From contig NZ_JAFICC010000008.1 in the NCBI RefSeq assembly GCF_017833415.1, forward strand, positions 124,001-188,000: a stretch of DNA of 64,000 nt, given 5' to 3'. Source of the stretch: Flavobacterium sp. 1355 (lineage in GTDB: Bacteria; Bacteroidota; Bacteroidia; Flavobacteriales; Flavobacteriaceae). The first letter of the stretch is position 1. Every line of letters begins with the position of its first letter. Under the pieces are notes generated by a model. It saw nothing but the letters and a program-made list of their open reading frames with translations. It ran no database searches and was not told where the DNA came from. A program made the translations under genes and the position numbers. Shown here piece after piece: positions 1-8,063 of this stretch.

Positions 1-1
1 A

Positions 2-70
2 CGCAGAATGTATCAGGAAGATCAGACACTAAAAGAGCTTATAAATTTAAACTTGGAAATATTAAAATAA
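2..70 (+). CDS. C-terminal tail of a gene entering from the left (possible TetR-type regulator)
   Basis: An open frame runs from base 2 to a TAA at 68-70 and would encode the last 22 residues of a protein, ending NLNLEILK. This is too short to identify. The short charged helical tail, the same-strand reductase 72 bases downstream and the TetR-like inverted repeat between them fit a TetR regulator controlling the reductase, but that is inference from layout only. Confidence 0.35.
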   Translation, partial: RRMYQEDQTLKELINLNLEILK

Positions 71-88
71 AATTTTTTTATCAAATTT

Positions 89-104
89 TGTACTGATTGG
101 TACA
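89..104. promoter_or_regulatory. TetR-like operator in front of the aldo/keto reductase
   Basis: The sequence TGTAC-TGATTG-GTACA is an inverted repeat with perfect 5-base arms. Its ACTGATTGGT core resembles operators bound by many TetR/AcrR repressors. It lies 38 bases upstream of the reductase ATG and just after the partial upstream gene. Confidence 0.45.
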
Positions 105-142
105 TAATTAAAAACTAATTAAATAATTTAAAAACAGAAAAA

Positions 143-1198
143 ATGAAATACAAAATTTTTGGTCAAAAATCAGGATTAAGAGTATCTGAATTGGCATTAG
201 GAACAGGAAATTTCGGAACAAGATGGGGGCATGGTTCTGACGCAGCAACATCAAAACAGGTTTTTGAAACTTATATAAATGCAGGAGGAAATTTTATTGA
301 TACAGCAGATGGTTACCAGCTTGGTGAGTCAGAAGAATTACTTGGAGGATTTATAAAAGGCAAAAGACAGGATTTAGTACTTTCTTCAAAATTTTCTACC
401 GGCGGAAAAACATTATTAACGACAGGAAACAGCCGAAAAAATATAATTCATTCTGTAGAAGCGAGCCTAAAAAGATTAAATACTGATTACATCGATTTAT
501 ACTGGGCACACATTTCAGACGGTCAGACGCCTATTGAAGAAATGATGAGAGCTTTGGATGATTTAGTTCGTTCAGGTAAAATTTTATACACTGGTTTTTC
601 TAATTATCCGGCCTGGCGAATTGCCAACGCAAGCTTATTGGCAGATTTGCGCGGTTGGGCTCCTGTGGTTGGAATTCAGACAGAATATAACTTAATAGAA
701 AGAACTGCCGACAGAGAATTATTGCCAATGGCAGAAGCTTTAGGTCTTGGTGTTGCTTTTTGGTCACCATTGGCAGGCGGTACACTTACAGGTAAATACC
801 GTGCACCAATTCAGGATTCTAATTCAAGACAACAGGCGTGGGGCGGTGCTTTACTAAAAGGGGAAACAAGCGACAGAGAAACAAAAATTATAGACACACT
901 TGAAGAAATTGCAAAAGAGAATGATGCTAAAATATTAGAAATCTCATTGGCATGGCTGCGTCAGAAAAATGACAAAAATGCTTTATCTGCCATAACTATT
1001 TTGGGACCAAGAAATGAGCAACAGCTTCTGGACAACTTAAGCTCATTAAACGTAACACTTTCAGACGAACAAATAAACCGTTTAAATGAGGCAAGCAAAA
1101 TTGTTTTAGGATCTCCGTATGAAATTATAGAATCTTCTCAAAACAGTATTTTTGGTGCAGGTTCAGATTTGGTTGAAACAAAACATACTGTCAGATAA
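143..1198 (+). CDS. Aldo/keto reductase
   Basis: This is a 351-residue (alpha/beta)8-barrel NAD(P)H-dependent carbonyl reductase of the aldo/keto reductase superfamily, probably cytoplasmic since no signal peptide is seen. The catalytic tetrad is visible: Asp in FIDTADGY (about residue 52), Tyr in the same motif, Lys in LSSKFS (about 83) and His in LYWAHIS. The GFSNYP and FWSPLAGG segments are typical of the family's cofactor-binding half. Length is normal. The gene stands alone behind a TetR-like inverted repeat and ends in a strong hairpin shared with the convergent nitroreductase gene. The substrate cannot be told from sequence; detoxification of reactive aldehydes or ketones is a guess from the TetR-like site. 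Confidence 0.9.
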   Translation: MKYKIFGQKSGLRVSELALGTGNFGTRWGHGSDAATSKQVFETYINAGGNFIDTADGYQLGESEELLGGFIKGKRQDLVLSSKFSTGGKTLLTTGNSRKNIIHSVEASLKRLNTDYIDLYWAHISDGQTPIEEMMRALDDLVRSGKILYTGFSNYPAWRIANASLLADLRGWAPVVGIQTEYNLIERTADRELLPMAEALGLGVAFWSPLAGGTLTGKYRAPIQDSNSRQQAWGGALLKGETSDRETKIIDTLEEIAKENDAKILEISLAWLRQKNDKNALSAITILGPRNEQQLLDNLSSLNVTLSDEQINRLNEASKIVLGSPYEIIESSQNSIFGAGSDLVETKHTVR

Positions 1199-1224
1199 TT
1201 ATTTATATTTTTTTGTAAATAATA

Positions 1225-1273
1225 AATAATGCCTTTGAAAATAGTTTTGTTTAGCTATTTCAAAGGCATTATT
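1225..1273. terminator. Bidirectional terminator hairpin between convergent genes
   Basis: AATGCCTTTGAAA and its complement TTTCAAAGGCATT form a long stem with one bulged A and a loop of about 10 bases, flanked by AT-rich ends. It sits between the reductase stop (plus) and the nitroreductase stop (minus) and can serve both. Confidence 0.7.
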
Positions 1274-1295
1274 ATTAAATGAAGAAAACTATTTC

Positions 1296-1928
1296 TTACT
1301 TGATTTCTGTTACAAATTCACTTTGAGGAGTTCTTACCTTTTTCAGATTAACCAGCCAGTCGTTTGCTTCGTCTCTGTAACCAAGAGTAAGGATAACAGC
1401 ACTTTTAAGACCAAGTTCATTCAAACCTAATAATTTATCTACTTCAGCAGGAATAAACCCTTCCATAGGTGTTGCATCTACTTTTTGCTCAGCAGCGGCA
1501 ACCATTGCGATACCAAACGAAATATAAGCTTGTTTTGCTGCATGAATTGCGTGCCATTCCTGACCTAGAGGTTCGTACATTCCCCATAATCTTTGTTTGT
1601 ATTCATCCATTGCATTTTCCGGCAAACCTCTTTCGGCAATTGTTCTGTCAAAAACAGCTGAAATTTTTTCTAATGAATAACCATCCCAGGATGCGAAAAC
1701 CAATACGTGAGAGGCATCTGTAATCTGGCTTTGGTCGAAAGCAACTGCTCTTATTTTTTCTTTTAAGTCCTGATTTGTAACTACAAAAATCTGGTATGGT
1801 TGTAATCCTGATGAAGATGGGGCCAATTTTGCCGCTTCAAGGATATAATCGATTTTTTCTTGCGGAACTACTTGTCCGTTCATTTTTTTGGTAGCATAAC
1901 GCCACTTTAGTTCGTCTATAAGAGCCAT
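1296..1928 (-). CDS. NAD(P)H-dependent nitroreductase family oxidoreductase
   Basis: This is a 210-residue flavoprotein of the NfsB-like nitroreductase family, expected to bind FMN and reduce nitroaromatics or quinones with NAD(P)H. The N-terminal RYATKKMNG motif, the LAPSSSGLQPYQIFVV phosphate-binding segment (residues about 35-50), and the C-terminal AVILTLGYR are standard for the family. Length is normal and no signal peptide is present. It is divergent from an HxlR regulator 110 bases away, a common pairing in which the regulator responds to electrophiles or quinones that the reductase clears. The ATG at 1928 is the only sensible start, as the motif begins within ten residues of it. Confidence 0.9.
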   Translation of the reverse strand: MALIDELKWRYATKKMNGQVVPQEKIDYILEAAKLAPSSSGLQPYQIFVVTNQDLKEKIRAVAFDQSQITDASHVLVFASWDGYSLEKISAVFDRTIAERGLPENAMDEYKQRLWGMYEPLGQEWHAIHAAKQAYISFGIAMVAAAEQKVDATPMEGFIPAEVDKLLGLNELGLKSAVILTLGYRDEANDWLVNLKKVRTPQSEFVTEIK

Positions 1929-1994
1929 ATTTTTTTAGATTAAATGTAAATATTTGTCAAAAGTAAAAACTTTAAGTTTATTTTTGTCATATGA

Positions 1995-2024
1995 TTACCA
2001 AAAGTAACTGTGACATTTGGGTAA
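1995..2024. promoter_or_regulatory. Probable HxlR operator in the divergent promoter region
   Basis: TTACCAAA (1995-2002) and TTTGGGTAA (2016-2024) form an inverted repeat with one extra G. A second smaller repeat, TTAC-CAAAA-GTAA, overlaps its left half. It lies between the nitroreductase and the HxlR gene, 14 bases before the regulator ATG, so it could control both directions. Confidence 0.45.
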
Positions 2025-2038
2025 CTAACTAACATATT

Positions 2039-2392
2039 ATGATAAAAGAACCGAAACACGATCAGCATAAATGCAATAAACACATAATGGCAGTGCACGA
2101 TGCCATGGATATTTTAAATGGCCGATGGAAGATTTCTATTATCGCTTCGTTATGCTTCAATACGTTGCGGTTCACAGACCTGTTAAGAGAAGTAGAGGGA
2201 ATTTCAGGAAAAATGCTAAGCAGGGAACTTAAGAATCTTGAAGAAAACCAATTGGTAACCCGAACAGTTTTGAATACGCAACCGATCACAGTAGAATATA
2301 AATTGACAGAGTATGGCCATACTTTAAAAGAAGTTATCGATTCTTTGGCAAACTGGGGCCATAAGCACAGAAAGAAAATAACCGGAAAATAA
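2039..2392 (+). CDS. HxlR family winged-helix transcriptional regulator
   Basis: This is a 117-residue DNA-binding protein of the HxlR/DUF24 family. The winged-helix core is clear: LNGRWKISIIASL (helix 1), LRFTDLLREVEGISGKMLSRELKNLEENQLV (recognition region) and a wing ending VEYKLTEYG. A cysteine at residue 12 (HKCNK) is in the position where redox-sensing members such as HypR and YodB carry their sensing Cys, so thiol-based sensing is plausible. It is divergent from the nitroreductase and shares an inverted repeat with it. Its stop is only 5 bases from the end of the convergent MarR gene. Confidence 0.9.
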   Translation: MIKEPKHDQHKCNKHIMAVHDAMDILNGRWKISIIASLCFNTLRFTDLLREVEGISGKMLSRELKNLEENQLVTRTVLNTQPITVEYKLTEYGHTLKEVIDSLANWGHKHRKKITGK

Positions 2393-2397
2393 TAATT

Positions 2398-2871
2398 TTA
2401 GCTTTCCAGATTAGAAGCCCTCTGAAAAAATCCCTGTTTGGCTAGTTTTTGTTCTGCCTCTTCAATTGCCTTTAGAAGGTTGTTTTGGTTATTGGCAATT
2501 TCCTCCAGGGTATTTTTCATAATAGTCCAGACCGGCTGCATTTTTTCAACCAGTTCTTTTCCTTTTGCGGTAAGGACAATCAATCTTTTTCGTTCGTCTG
2601 ATTTATCTTTTTTAGAACTGATGATTTTTAGCTTTTCAAGTTCTTTCAATAAGCTAATTGTCGAAGGGTGGGAGTAGCCAATCTCATTTGCAATTTCGAC
2701 CACGCTCAGCTTTTCTTTTATATGCAAAGTATAAATTACCGGAAACCATTTAGGCTCAAAATCAATACCAAAAGATTTATAAACCAAAGCACCATCTTTA
2801 CGCAATTGCTCACTTAATCGCTGTAATCTGGTTGAGAGGGCAAGAATACCTATTTCATCAATTATATTCAT
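2398..2871 (-). CDS. MarR family transcriptional regulator
   Basis: This is a winged-helix regulator of about 157 residues. It has an N-terminal helix region (LSTRLQRLSEQLRKDG), a helix-turn-helix (LSVVEIANEIGYSHPSTISLLKELEKLKII) and a basic wing (KDKSDERKRLIVLTAKG). I place the start at the ATG at 2871 rather than at an upstream codon (2898). That ATG overlaps the stop of the upstream acetyltransferase gene as ATGA, which implies translational coupling, and the extra upstream residues are not family-like. It is the second gene of a two-gene operon whose promoter contains a perfect palindrome, so autoregulation is likely. Its ligand is unknown. Confidence 0.88.
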   Translation of the reverse strand: MNIIDEIGILALSTRLQRLSEQLRKDGALVYKSFGIDFEPKWFPVIYTLHIKEKLSVVEIANEIGYSHPSTISLLKELEKLKIISSKKDKSDERKRLIVLTAKGKELVEKMQPVWTIMKNTLEEIANNQNNLLKAIEEAEQKLAKQGFFQRASNLES

Positions 2872-3359
2872 TTTGTATCGTTTAGTTTTAACTGGCAAAA
2901 CACATTATCCGGTTTCATTACAGGGAAATCAGCTGGAAGTGTTTCCTTTGGGATTGTTATAAAATTATTTCTCTCATAAAACCGCAATGCAGCTTTCAGT
3001 ATAGTAACCGTTCCTAAATATAAGTTTTTTAGGCCGTTTTCTTCACTATATTTTATTAATTGTTCTAATAATTGCTGGGCGATATTAAATTCTTTTCCTC
3101 TGAACTCTTTTCGCACAAACATTTTTCTAATCGCTCCGGCTTCCTTATTAAATTTTACCAAAGCAATAGTTCCTACTAACTGGCCCTCTATAAAAGCGCC
3201 CAGAAAGCAACCTCCCGATTCGAAATAAAAATTTTTAATGTTTAGTAAATCAGGCTGATCTTCTAAAGTAATCGGAACATTGAATTCTTTCTGCTGAATG
3301 TTTAAAATCAAATCAACGATTTGGTTTTCATATTCATTTTGGATAGGTTTTATTTCCAT
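2868..3359 (-). CDS. GNAT family N-acetyltransferase
   Basis: This acetyl-CoA-dependent N-acyltransferase has about 163 residues. The GNAT core is visible: GCFLGAFIEGQLVGTIALVKF (strands 2-4), then GAIRKMFVRKEFRGKEFNIAQQLLEQL, where the RxxxG-type loop binds acetyl-CoA, and LYLGTVTILKAALRFYERNNF near the C-terminus. I chose the ATG at 3359 (MEIKPIQN) because upstream in-frame codons would add a hydrophobic stretch covering the promoter and palindrome. It is first in an operon with the MarR gene, overlapping it by four bases. MarR-GNAT pairs often act in small-molecule resistance, but the substrate is not evident. Confidence 0.85.
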   Translation of the reverse strand: MEIKPIQNEYENQIVDLILNIQQKEFNVPITLEDQPDLLNIKNFYFESGGCFLGAFIEGQLVGTIALVKFNKEAGAIRKMFVRKEFRGKEFNIAQQLLEQLIKYSEENGLKNLYLGTVTILKAALRFYERNNFITIPKETLPADFPVMKPDNVFCQLKLNDTK

Positions 3360-3383
3360 TTTTGTTGAAATTAAATATAAGTA

Positions 3384-3398
3384 CAAAACTACGTAGTT
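3384..3398 (-). promoter_or_regulatory. GNAT-MarR promoter with perfect palindromic operator
   Basis: On the minus strand TAGTTTTG (3391-3384) matches the Bacteroidota -7 box TAnnTTTG, 25 bases before the chosen ATG. It overlaps AACTACGTAGTT (3387-3398), a perfect 12-base palindrome, the size and symmetry expected of a MarR dimer site. Binding there would block the promoter. Confidence 0.6.
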
Positions 3399-3414
3399 GA
3401 ATACATATATCCAA

Positions 3415-3454
3415 ATAAAAAAACTGAAAAGTTGTAAATACAGACTTTTCAGTT
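3415..3454 (-). terminator. Terminator of the sugar dehydrogenase gene
   Basis: Read on the minus strand, AACTGAAAAGT and ACTTTTCAGTT form an 11-bp stem followed by a run of T (the A-run at 3415-3423 on the plus strand). It is downstream of the PQQ-type dehydrogenase and before the GNAT promoter. A second hairpin, TTATCAGAGA with TCTCTGATAA (3467-3504), lies just upstream of it. Confidence 0.7.
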
Positions 3455-3514
3455 GATTATAATGCATTATCAGAGACAAAAAATGTTGTTTTTATCTCTG
3501 ATAATTAATCTCAT

Positions 3515-4786
3515 TTATTTTGCAATTTTGTAAATTGTAGCATTTGCGCCATCTGTAACCGCATACAAAGCACCGTCTTTTCCTTCTAATATATCTCTAA
3601 AACGACTGTTGGCAGAAGTAAGTAATCTTTCTTCGGCAACTACAGTATTGTCTTTAAGTACAAGTCTTACAACATGCTGACCGCTCAATGCAGCAATAAA
3701 TAAATTATTTTTCCATTCCGGAATCAGGCTGCCAGAATAAAAAGTAATTCCGCTTGGTGATATTACAGGATCCCAATAATAAACCGGTTGTTCCATTCCG
3801 CTTTTGGTTGTAATTCCCTCTCCAATTTTTGCACCGCTATATTCAATACCGTACGAAATGGTTGGCCATCCGTAATTTTTGCTTGCTGCAACTCTGTTAA
3901 TTTCATCACCTCCACGCGGGCCATGTTCAGATTCCCAAAGTTCTCCCGTAACAGGGTGAATGGCAATACCCTGAGGATTTCTGTGGCCGTAAGAATAAAT
4001 TTCAGGTAGTACTCCCGTTTGTCCGATAAAAGGATTTCCGGCAGCTGGTTCCCCACTTTTCGTGATACGTACAATTTTACCAAGAGCAGCATCTAGTTTT
4101 TGAGCCAAAGGTCTTGACCCTAATTCAGAACGTTCTCCGGTACTCACCAAAAGATTTCCTTGTGCATCCCAAATCAGACGTGAGCCATAGTGTTTGGTAC
4201 TATTAAATTCCGGAATAGCTTTATAGATGGTAACAGCACCTTCAATTTTAGATTCATCTGCAGACAATTTTCCTTTTGCGACAGCTGTAGCAGTACCACC
4301 ATCTCCTTGAAATGCATAACTCCAATAAATCATTCTGTTAGTTACAAATGCAGGATCAACGGCAACATCAAGCAAACCTCCCTGGTCAGCACTATTTACA
4401 GGTAAAATTCCTGTAATCGCAGGACCAACAGTTCCGGACTGAGTAACAATTCTCATTGTTCCCGCTTTTTGGGTTACTATAATTCTTCCGTCAGGTAAAT
4501 TATCCATTCCCCACGGACTGCTTAATCCGGTAGCAAAAGCTTTAGTAGTATAAGCAGTTTCGGTTTTTATCCCGGCAATTCGGGTTTGCCCTTTAAATGC
4601 AGGAAGATAAGTTGTGTTTGCAGGTTTAGTTTCTACCGGAGGAAGTGTTCCTACAGGCACATCATCATCGTCATCATCACCATCATTATTGTTATCGTCA
4701 TTATTACAGGATATCTGCGTAAGCGCAAGAAATAAAACAGAAAGAAAGACAAGAAAATTCTGTTTTTTTAGAAATGGGTTTTTCAT
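3515..4786 (-). CDS. PQQ-dependent sugar dehydrogenase, lipoprotein
   Basis: This is a 423-residue secreted beta-propeller of the soluble glucose/sorbosone dehydrogenase family (aldose sugar dehydrogenase type), which oxidises aldoses with PQQ as cofactor. Family blocks are clear: SSPWGMDNLPDGRIIVTQ (about 90-107), LLDVAVDPAF, HYGSRLIWDAQGNLLVSTGER and GHRNPQGIAIHP followed by EHGPRGGDEINR, which contain the active-site His and Arg residues. The N-terminus is a lipoprotein signal (LTQISC, Cys27). An Asp/Asn run follows the Cys and resembles the acidic lipoprotein export signal that sends Bacteroidota lipoproteins to the cell surface. It is monocistronic with its own terminator. No PQQ synthesis genes are in the window. 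Confidence 0.88.
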   Translation of the reverse strand: MKNPFLKKQNFLVFLSVLFLALTQISCNNDDNNNDGDDDDDDVPVGTLPPVETKPANTTYLPAFKGQTRIAGIKTETAYTTKAFATGLSSPWGMDNLPDGRIIVTQKAGTMRIVTQSGTVGPAITGILPVNSADQGGLLDVAVDPAFVTNRMIYWSYAFQGDGGTATAVAKGKLSADESKIEGAVTIYKAIPEFNSTKHYGSRLIWDAQGNLLVSTGERSELGSRPLAQKLDAALGKIVRITKSGEPAAGNPFIGQTGVLPEIYSYGHRNPQGIAIHPVTGELWESEHGPRGGDEINRVAASKNYGWPTISYGIEYSGAKIGEGITTKSGMEQPVYYWDPVISPSGITFYSGSLIPEWKNNLFIAALSGQHVVRLVLKDNTVVAEERLLTSANSRFRDILEGKDGALYAVTDGANATIYKIAK

Positions 4787-4936
4787 AATGTAAATTTTTT
4801 AATGTTAAAATTAACTCAACATAAATATAACTATCTTTAAAATAATTTTACTGTTTGAGGATTTACATAATTCCCATGTTTTTGTATAAGTTTTTTTTTA
4901 AAATTTAAGTTGCTGTTATCTAGTTAATTATGACTA

Positions 4937-6157
4937 TTAAAATAACTCAAGCTGATTATTTGGATTTATAAGTTTAGGTTTTGGAGGTTTAGCATCTCCA
5001 AAAATAGTTCTGCCGCCGTATTTGTATGATTCGTCCCTTTCTTTTTGAATCAGCGCATCAAAATTATTGTTTGGAGTAAAACCTTCTTCTGCATTTCTGG
5101 AAATTTCAGAGAGTTTTTTAATCGCTTCTATTTTATCATTATTGCCAATTTTAGCGCGATTGATTGCCTTTTGCAAAGTATTGATCGTTTCGTCATATAT
5201 TTTGAGCGGAACAGGAAACGGATGTCCGTCTTTTCCTCCGTGTGCAAAAGAAAAACGCGCCGGATCTTCAAATCGGGTAGGAGTTCCGTAAATCACCTCA
5301 CTTACCAAAGCCAATGACTGTAAAGCTCTTGGTCCCATACCTTTTAAAAGTAAAAGTTCTTCAAAATCTTCGGGTTTATTTTCGTGAGTTGCCCATAACA
5401 TGGCTCCGAGACGTTTCATATTTACATCTTCCATTCTCACATCATGATGCGCAGGCATAGAAAGATATTGCATTTCTTTCATGATTTTGGCCGGAGATTC
5501 TTTTGATAATTCTAAAATCCCCGCTCTTGATTTTTCGGCAGTCTGAGCTGTAAGATTAAGAATAGAACCCTGGTTTTCTCCGTATATAAAAGTATGCGGC
5601 TCGTTAATAAAAGACTGAAGGTCTTTGGAATGCCAATGATACCTTCTGGCCGTTTTAGAGTCTGGATTCATGCCTTGCTGGATAACGGCCCATTGTCCCT
5701 TATTATCCACTATAAAATTATGCTGGTACAATTGAAAACCATCCTGTATGGCTGTATTATCGACTTTGGCTGTAAGCCTGCTGCAATTGGCAAGATCATT
5801 TCCGTCAAGGCCGGTTTTTTCGCCAACAAACAAAAGTTCCTGAGGCGTCTGCATAGAGTGTTTTCCTTTTCCGCCACAGATATAAATTCCGAGTTCTTTT
5901 GAGTGTGGATTTACCGATTTCTTCAAAGCGCCCAAAACAGAAGTTGTGATTCCCGACGAATGCCAGTCCATACCCATAACCGCACCAAAACTCTGAAACC
6001 AAAACGGATTACTGAGTTTGGAAATTACTTCTGACGTCGAAAATTCTAAAGCAATAGTTTCTACAATCGCAAATCCCAATTTTGACATACGATCGGCAAG
6101 CCATAAAGGAACATGGCCATAATGTAATGGAAGATCTGCAGTACCGGAACGTTTCAT
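4937..6157 (-). CDS. DUF763 domain-containing protein
   Basis: This 406-residue protein matches the conserved DUF763 family, whose function is not established to my knowledge. It starts with the family signature RSGTADLPLHYGHVPLWL. It continues with ALEFSTSEVISKLSNPFWFQSFGAVMGMDWHSSGITT, the Cys/Gly-rich ICGGKGKH, and a central part with LLLLKGMGPRALQSLALVSEVIYG. That last segment resembles a helix-hairpin-helix, so nucleic-acid binding is possible. No signal peptide or membrane segment is visible, so it should be cytoplasmic. The C-terminal 60 residues are basic and proline-rich. It appears monocistronic. Confidence 0.85.
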   Translation of the reverse strand: MKRSGTADLPLHYGHVPLWLADRMSKLGFAIVETIALEFSTSEVISKLSNPFWFQSFGAVMGMDWHSSGITTSVLGALKKSVNPHSKELGIYICGGKGKHSMQTPQELLFVGEKTGLDGNDLANCSRLTAKVDNTAIQDGFQLYQHNFIVDNKGQWAVIQQGMNPDSKTARRYHWHSKDLQSFINEPHTFIYGENQGSILNLTAQTAEKSRAGILELSKESPAKIMKEMQYLSMPAHHDVRMEDVNMKRLGAMLWATHENKPEDFEELLLLKGMGPRALQSLALVSEVIYGTPTRFEDPARFSFAHGGKDGHPFPVPLKIYDETINTLQKAINRAKIGNNDKIEAIKKLSEISRNAEEGFTPNNNFDALIQKERDESYKYGGRTIFGDAKPPKPKLINPNNQLELF

Positions 6158-6267
6158 AGAAAGGATTTGGGTTTCTGCAAAATTACTAAAAAATAAGGCT
6201 GAGTGGTGTTAAAGTGCTTTTGTGGCTTTCTGTGATTTTAATAAAAAATCAAAGCTATTGTTAATGT

Positions 6268-6732
6268 TTATCGTATAATATCGGTATCTACGGGAGTGTA
6301 ACCTAAATGTCTGCTGAGCGACAAAATTTGTCCTTTATGATGATACTCGTGTGTAATAACATGAGTAAATAGAGTCAAAGGCTCTGCACTTGTTTTTATA
6401 CCATTTCTTTCAAATTCTATTTTGTTATCTGTTTTTCCGGTCAATTCAAAAAACTCATTCATAAACTGGTCTACAGCATCAAACAAATTTATTACATCTT
6501 CAATATTTTCATACGCTTCATATCGGCTGTAAACAGGATTTTTTTTCAGAGAAGTGTTTGCAATCCAGTACTCATAAATATTCGCGATATGCACCAACAA
6601 ATTTCGGATACTTCCGCCTCTCCCAAAAGAAGAATTTTGATTTATGAAATCTTCGGGTCCAATTGTCCGGCAATATTCAAAAAAGATGTTTCTGGATTCC
6701 AGAACCAGCGTGTATTGTTTTTGTTGATACAT
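6268..6732 (-). CDS. DinB family protein
   Basis: This 154-residue protein has the DinB/YfiT-like four-helix bundle. Potential metal-ligand histidines are seen in LLVHIANIYEYW (about residue 48) and HVITHEYHHKGQI (about 125-135), matching the usual three-His pattern. Bacterial members are metal-dependent and many act as thiol-dependent S-transferases; the substrate here is unknown. It lies 30 bases downstream of the LpxR-like gene on the same strand and may be co-transcribed with it. Confidence 0.85.
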   Translation of the reverse strand: MYQQKQYTLVLESRNIFFEYCRTIGPEDFINQNSSFGRGGSIRNLLVHIANIYEYWIANTSLKKNPVYSRYEAYENIEDVINLFDAVDQFMNEFFELTGKTDNKIEFERNGIKTSAEPLTLFTHVITHEYHHKGQILSLSRHLGYTPVDTDIIR

Positions 6733-6762
6733 AATAAAACCTTTAAAAAATAAACTGAATCG

Positions 6763-7806
6763 CTACTGATTCCATCTCGCAGGAGAATAACCCAAGGAAA
6801 TCCCGCCCCAATAGTGGAAATTTTTACCGCCGCTATATTCCTGACTTCTTCCGTACATGGCGTATTTCACAAAAAAACGATCTTTGATTAATACATTTGC
6901 CCCGGCACTAATATCAAAAACCAAACGGTTGACATCGCTGTGCGGGATTTTATAAACACTGTGGTCACTAAATAGTAAACCTTCTAAAGTCGCATTATAA
7001 GCAACAACCCTTATTTCCGGAGTTACAAAAACATTCATTCTTATAGTGGGAGACGGCCCTTTTACTTTTTTGAGAAAAGTACCGGGAACCCCGGGAGAAT
7101 AGTCCTGCATAATGCCCGAATTGAGATTTAAGATGTTTAGTTTTACCCCGCCTTTTATATTATTAGTATAGTTTCCTACTTCTGCACCTCCGCGCAGGCG
7201 CAATTGCAGCCAGTTGCATTTTTGTTCAGCATTCAGTCCTGCAAAAACAGGATATTCAATTCTGGCATTGTAGTTTAAAATAAAAGAACCATGATACCCA
7301 ATTTGGTTGTCCCAGCCCATTGGCACATCGCGAGTAGATCCAAACCAATTGTGTTCATGTATGTAAGCCTGAGCGTTTCCCGGCAGTGAAGTACCAATGG
7401 CACCAATAACAAATTCGCTCTGTAATACAGCTCCATTGATAAGGTTATACGAAGTATTTCCAATATTAATAAACATCAGTGAGGCGTAAGGCCTGTCATC
7501 GATAACCGGTTCTGTTGCTGCTAAATTTTGAGGTGTATAAGCCAAACCACCAATTCCAAACCGCTGAATAGTTAGCGATTCCTCTGGTTTTTTATATTTA
7601 AAAAACGGAAGCCATTTTATCAACTCAGGAAATTGGGCTTCTATTTTTATACTTCCGGTATAATTTTCATCTTTATTACTAATAGCCAAAAAATCATTTT
7701 CGGTGGTAACAAGAACCTGAAAACCTTTTCCCTGCCCCTTTATCTCACAAAGACAAAACAGCATAAAGAGCAACAAAAAACTCCGAATTAAACTGAATTT
7801 ACTCAT
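6763..7806 (-). CDS. LpxR-like lipid A deacylase family outer-membrane protein
   Basis: This 347-residue protein has a Sec signal (hydrophobic core LLLFMLFCLC). Right after it the segment TTENDFLAISNKDENYTGSIKIE matches the N-terminal signature of the LpxR/DUF2219 family, in which Asn and Asp of the first strand and the YT.G turn are conserved. LpxR removes the 3'-linked acyl chains of lipid A in the outer membrane. The remainder alternates polar and hydrophobic residues as expected for a beta-barrel and ends in an aromatic-rich strand. Catalytic identity cannot be confirmed by eye, so the function is inferred from family membership. Confidence 0.8.
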   Translation of the reverse strand: MSKFSLIRSFLLLFMLFCLCEIKGQGKGFQVLVTTENDFLAISNKDENYTGSIKIEAQFPELIKWLPFFKYKKPEESLTIQRFGIGGLAYTPQNLAATEPVIDDRPYASLMFINIGNTSYNLINGAVLQSEFVIGAIGTSLPGNAQAYIHEHNWFGSTRDVPMGWDNQIGYHGSFILNYNARIEYPVFAGLNAEQKCNWLQLRLRGGAEVGNYTNNIKGGVKLNILNLNSGIMQDYSPGVPGTFLKKVKGPSPTIRMNVFVTPEIRVVAYNATLEGLLFSDHSVYKIPHSDVNRLVFDISAGANVLIKDRFFVKYAMYGRSQEYSGGKNFHYWGGISLGYSPARWNQ

Positions 7807-8040
7807 TTGCCTGGTTTTTATAATTTAAAATTTTATACGATGATGTATTCCTTAACGAAAAAAAGATTCCAGATGCTTTATCAGATTAAAGTTAAGTAAA
7901 AATCTTATAAAAAAGTCACTTAAATTTCTTTTATGAAAATGAATAATTATAAAATAAAATCTCTCATTTCCGTCTGTTTTTCCTCTAGTGTAAGGCATAA
8001 ATGCATGACAGCCGAAAATAAATTGCAAAATGCTTTGAAT
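7807..8040. other. Intergenic region between LpxR-like gene and the kinase promoter
   Basis: No credible gene is seen here. A 71-codon frame on the minus strand (7852-8067) runs through the kinase promoter and operator and has no family features. The stretch should contain the promoter of the LpxR-like gene, which I could not pin down. Confidence 0.4.
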
Positions 8041-8063
8041 ACTAAAACGTTTTAGTATATTTG
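8035..8063 (+). promoter_or_regulatory. Kinase promoter with LacI-type operator (site 1)
   Basis: ACTAAAACGTTTTAGT (8041-8056) is a perfect 16-base palindrome with the central AAACGTTT typical of LacI-family operators. Its last T is the first base of TATATTTG (8056-8063), a match to the -7 box TAnnTTTG. TTG (8035-8037) sits 18 bases before that box as a -33 element. The operator therefore fills the promoter spacer, so repression by occlusion is expected. An identical palindrome lies before susC. Confidence 0.8.

Noticed and set aside
3763..4092. Minus-strand frame of 109 codons inside the sugar dehydrogenase gene
   Set aside because: It overlaps conserved propeller motifs in the correct frame of the larger gene.
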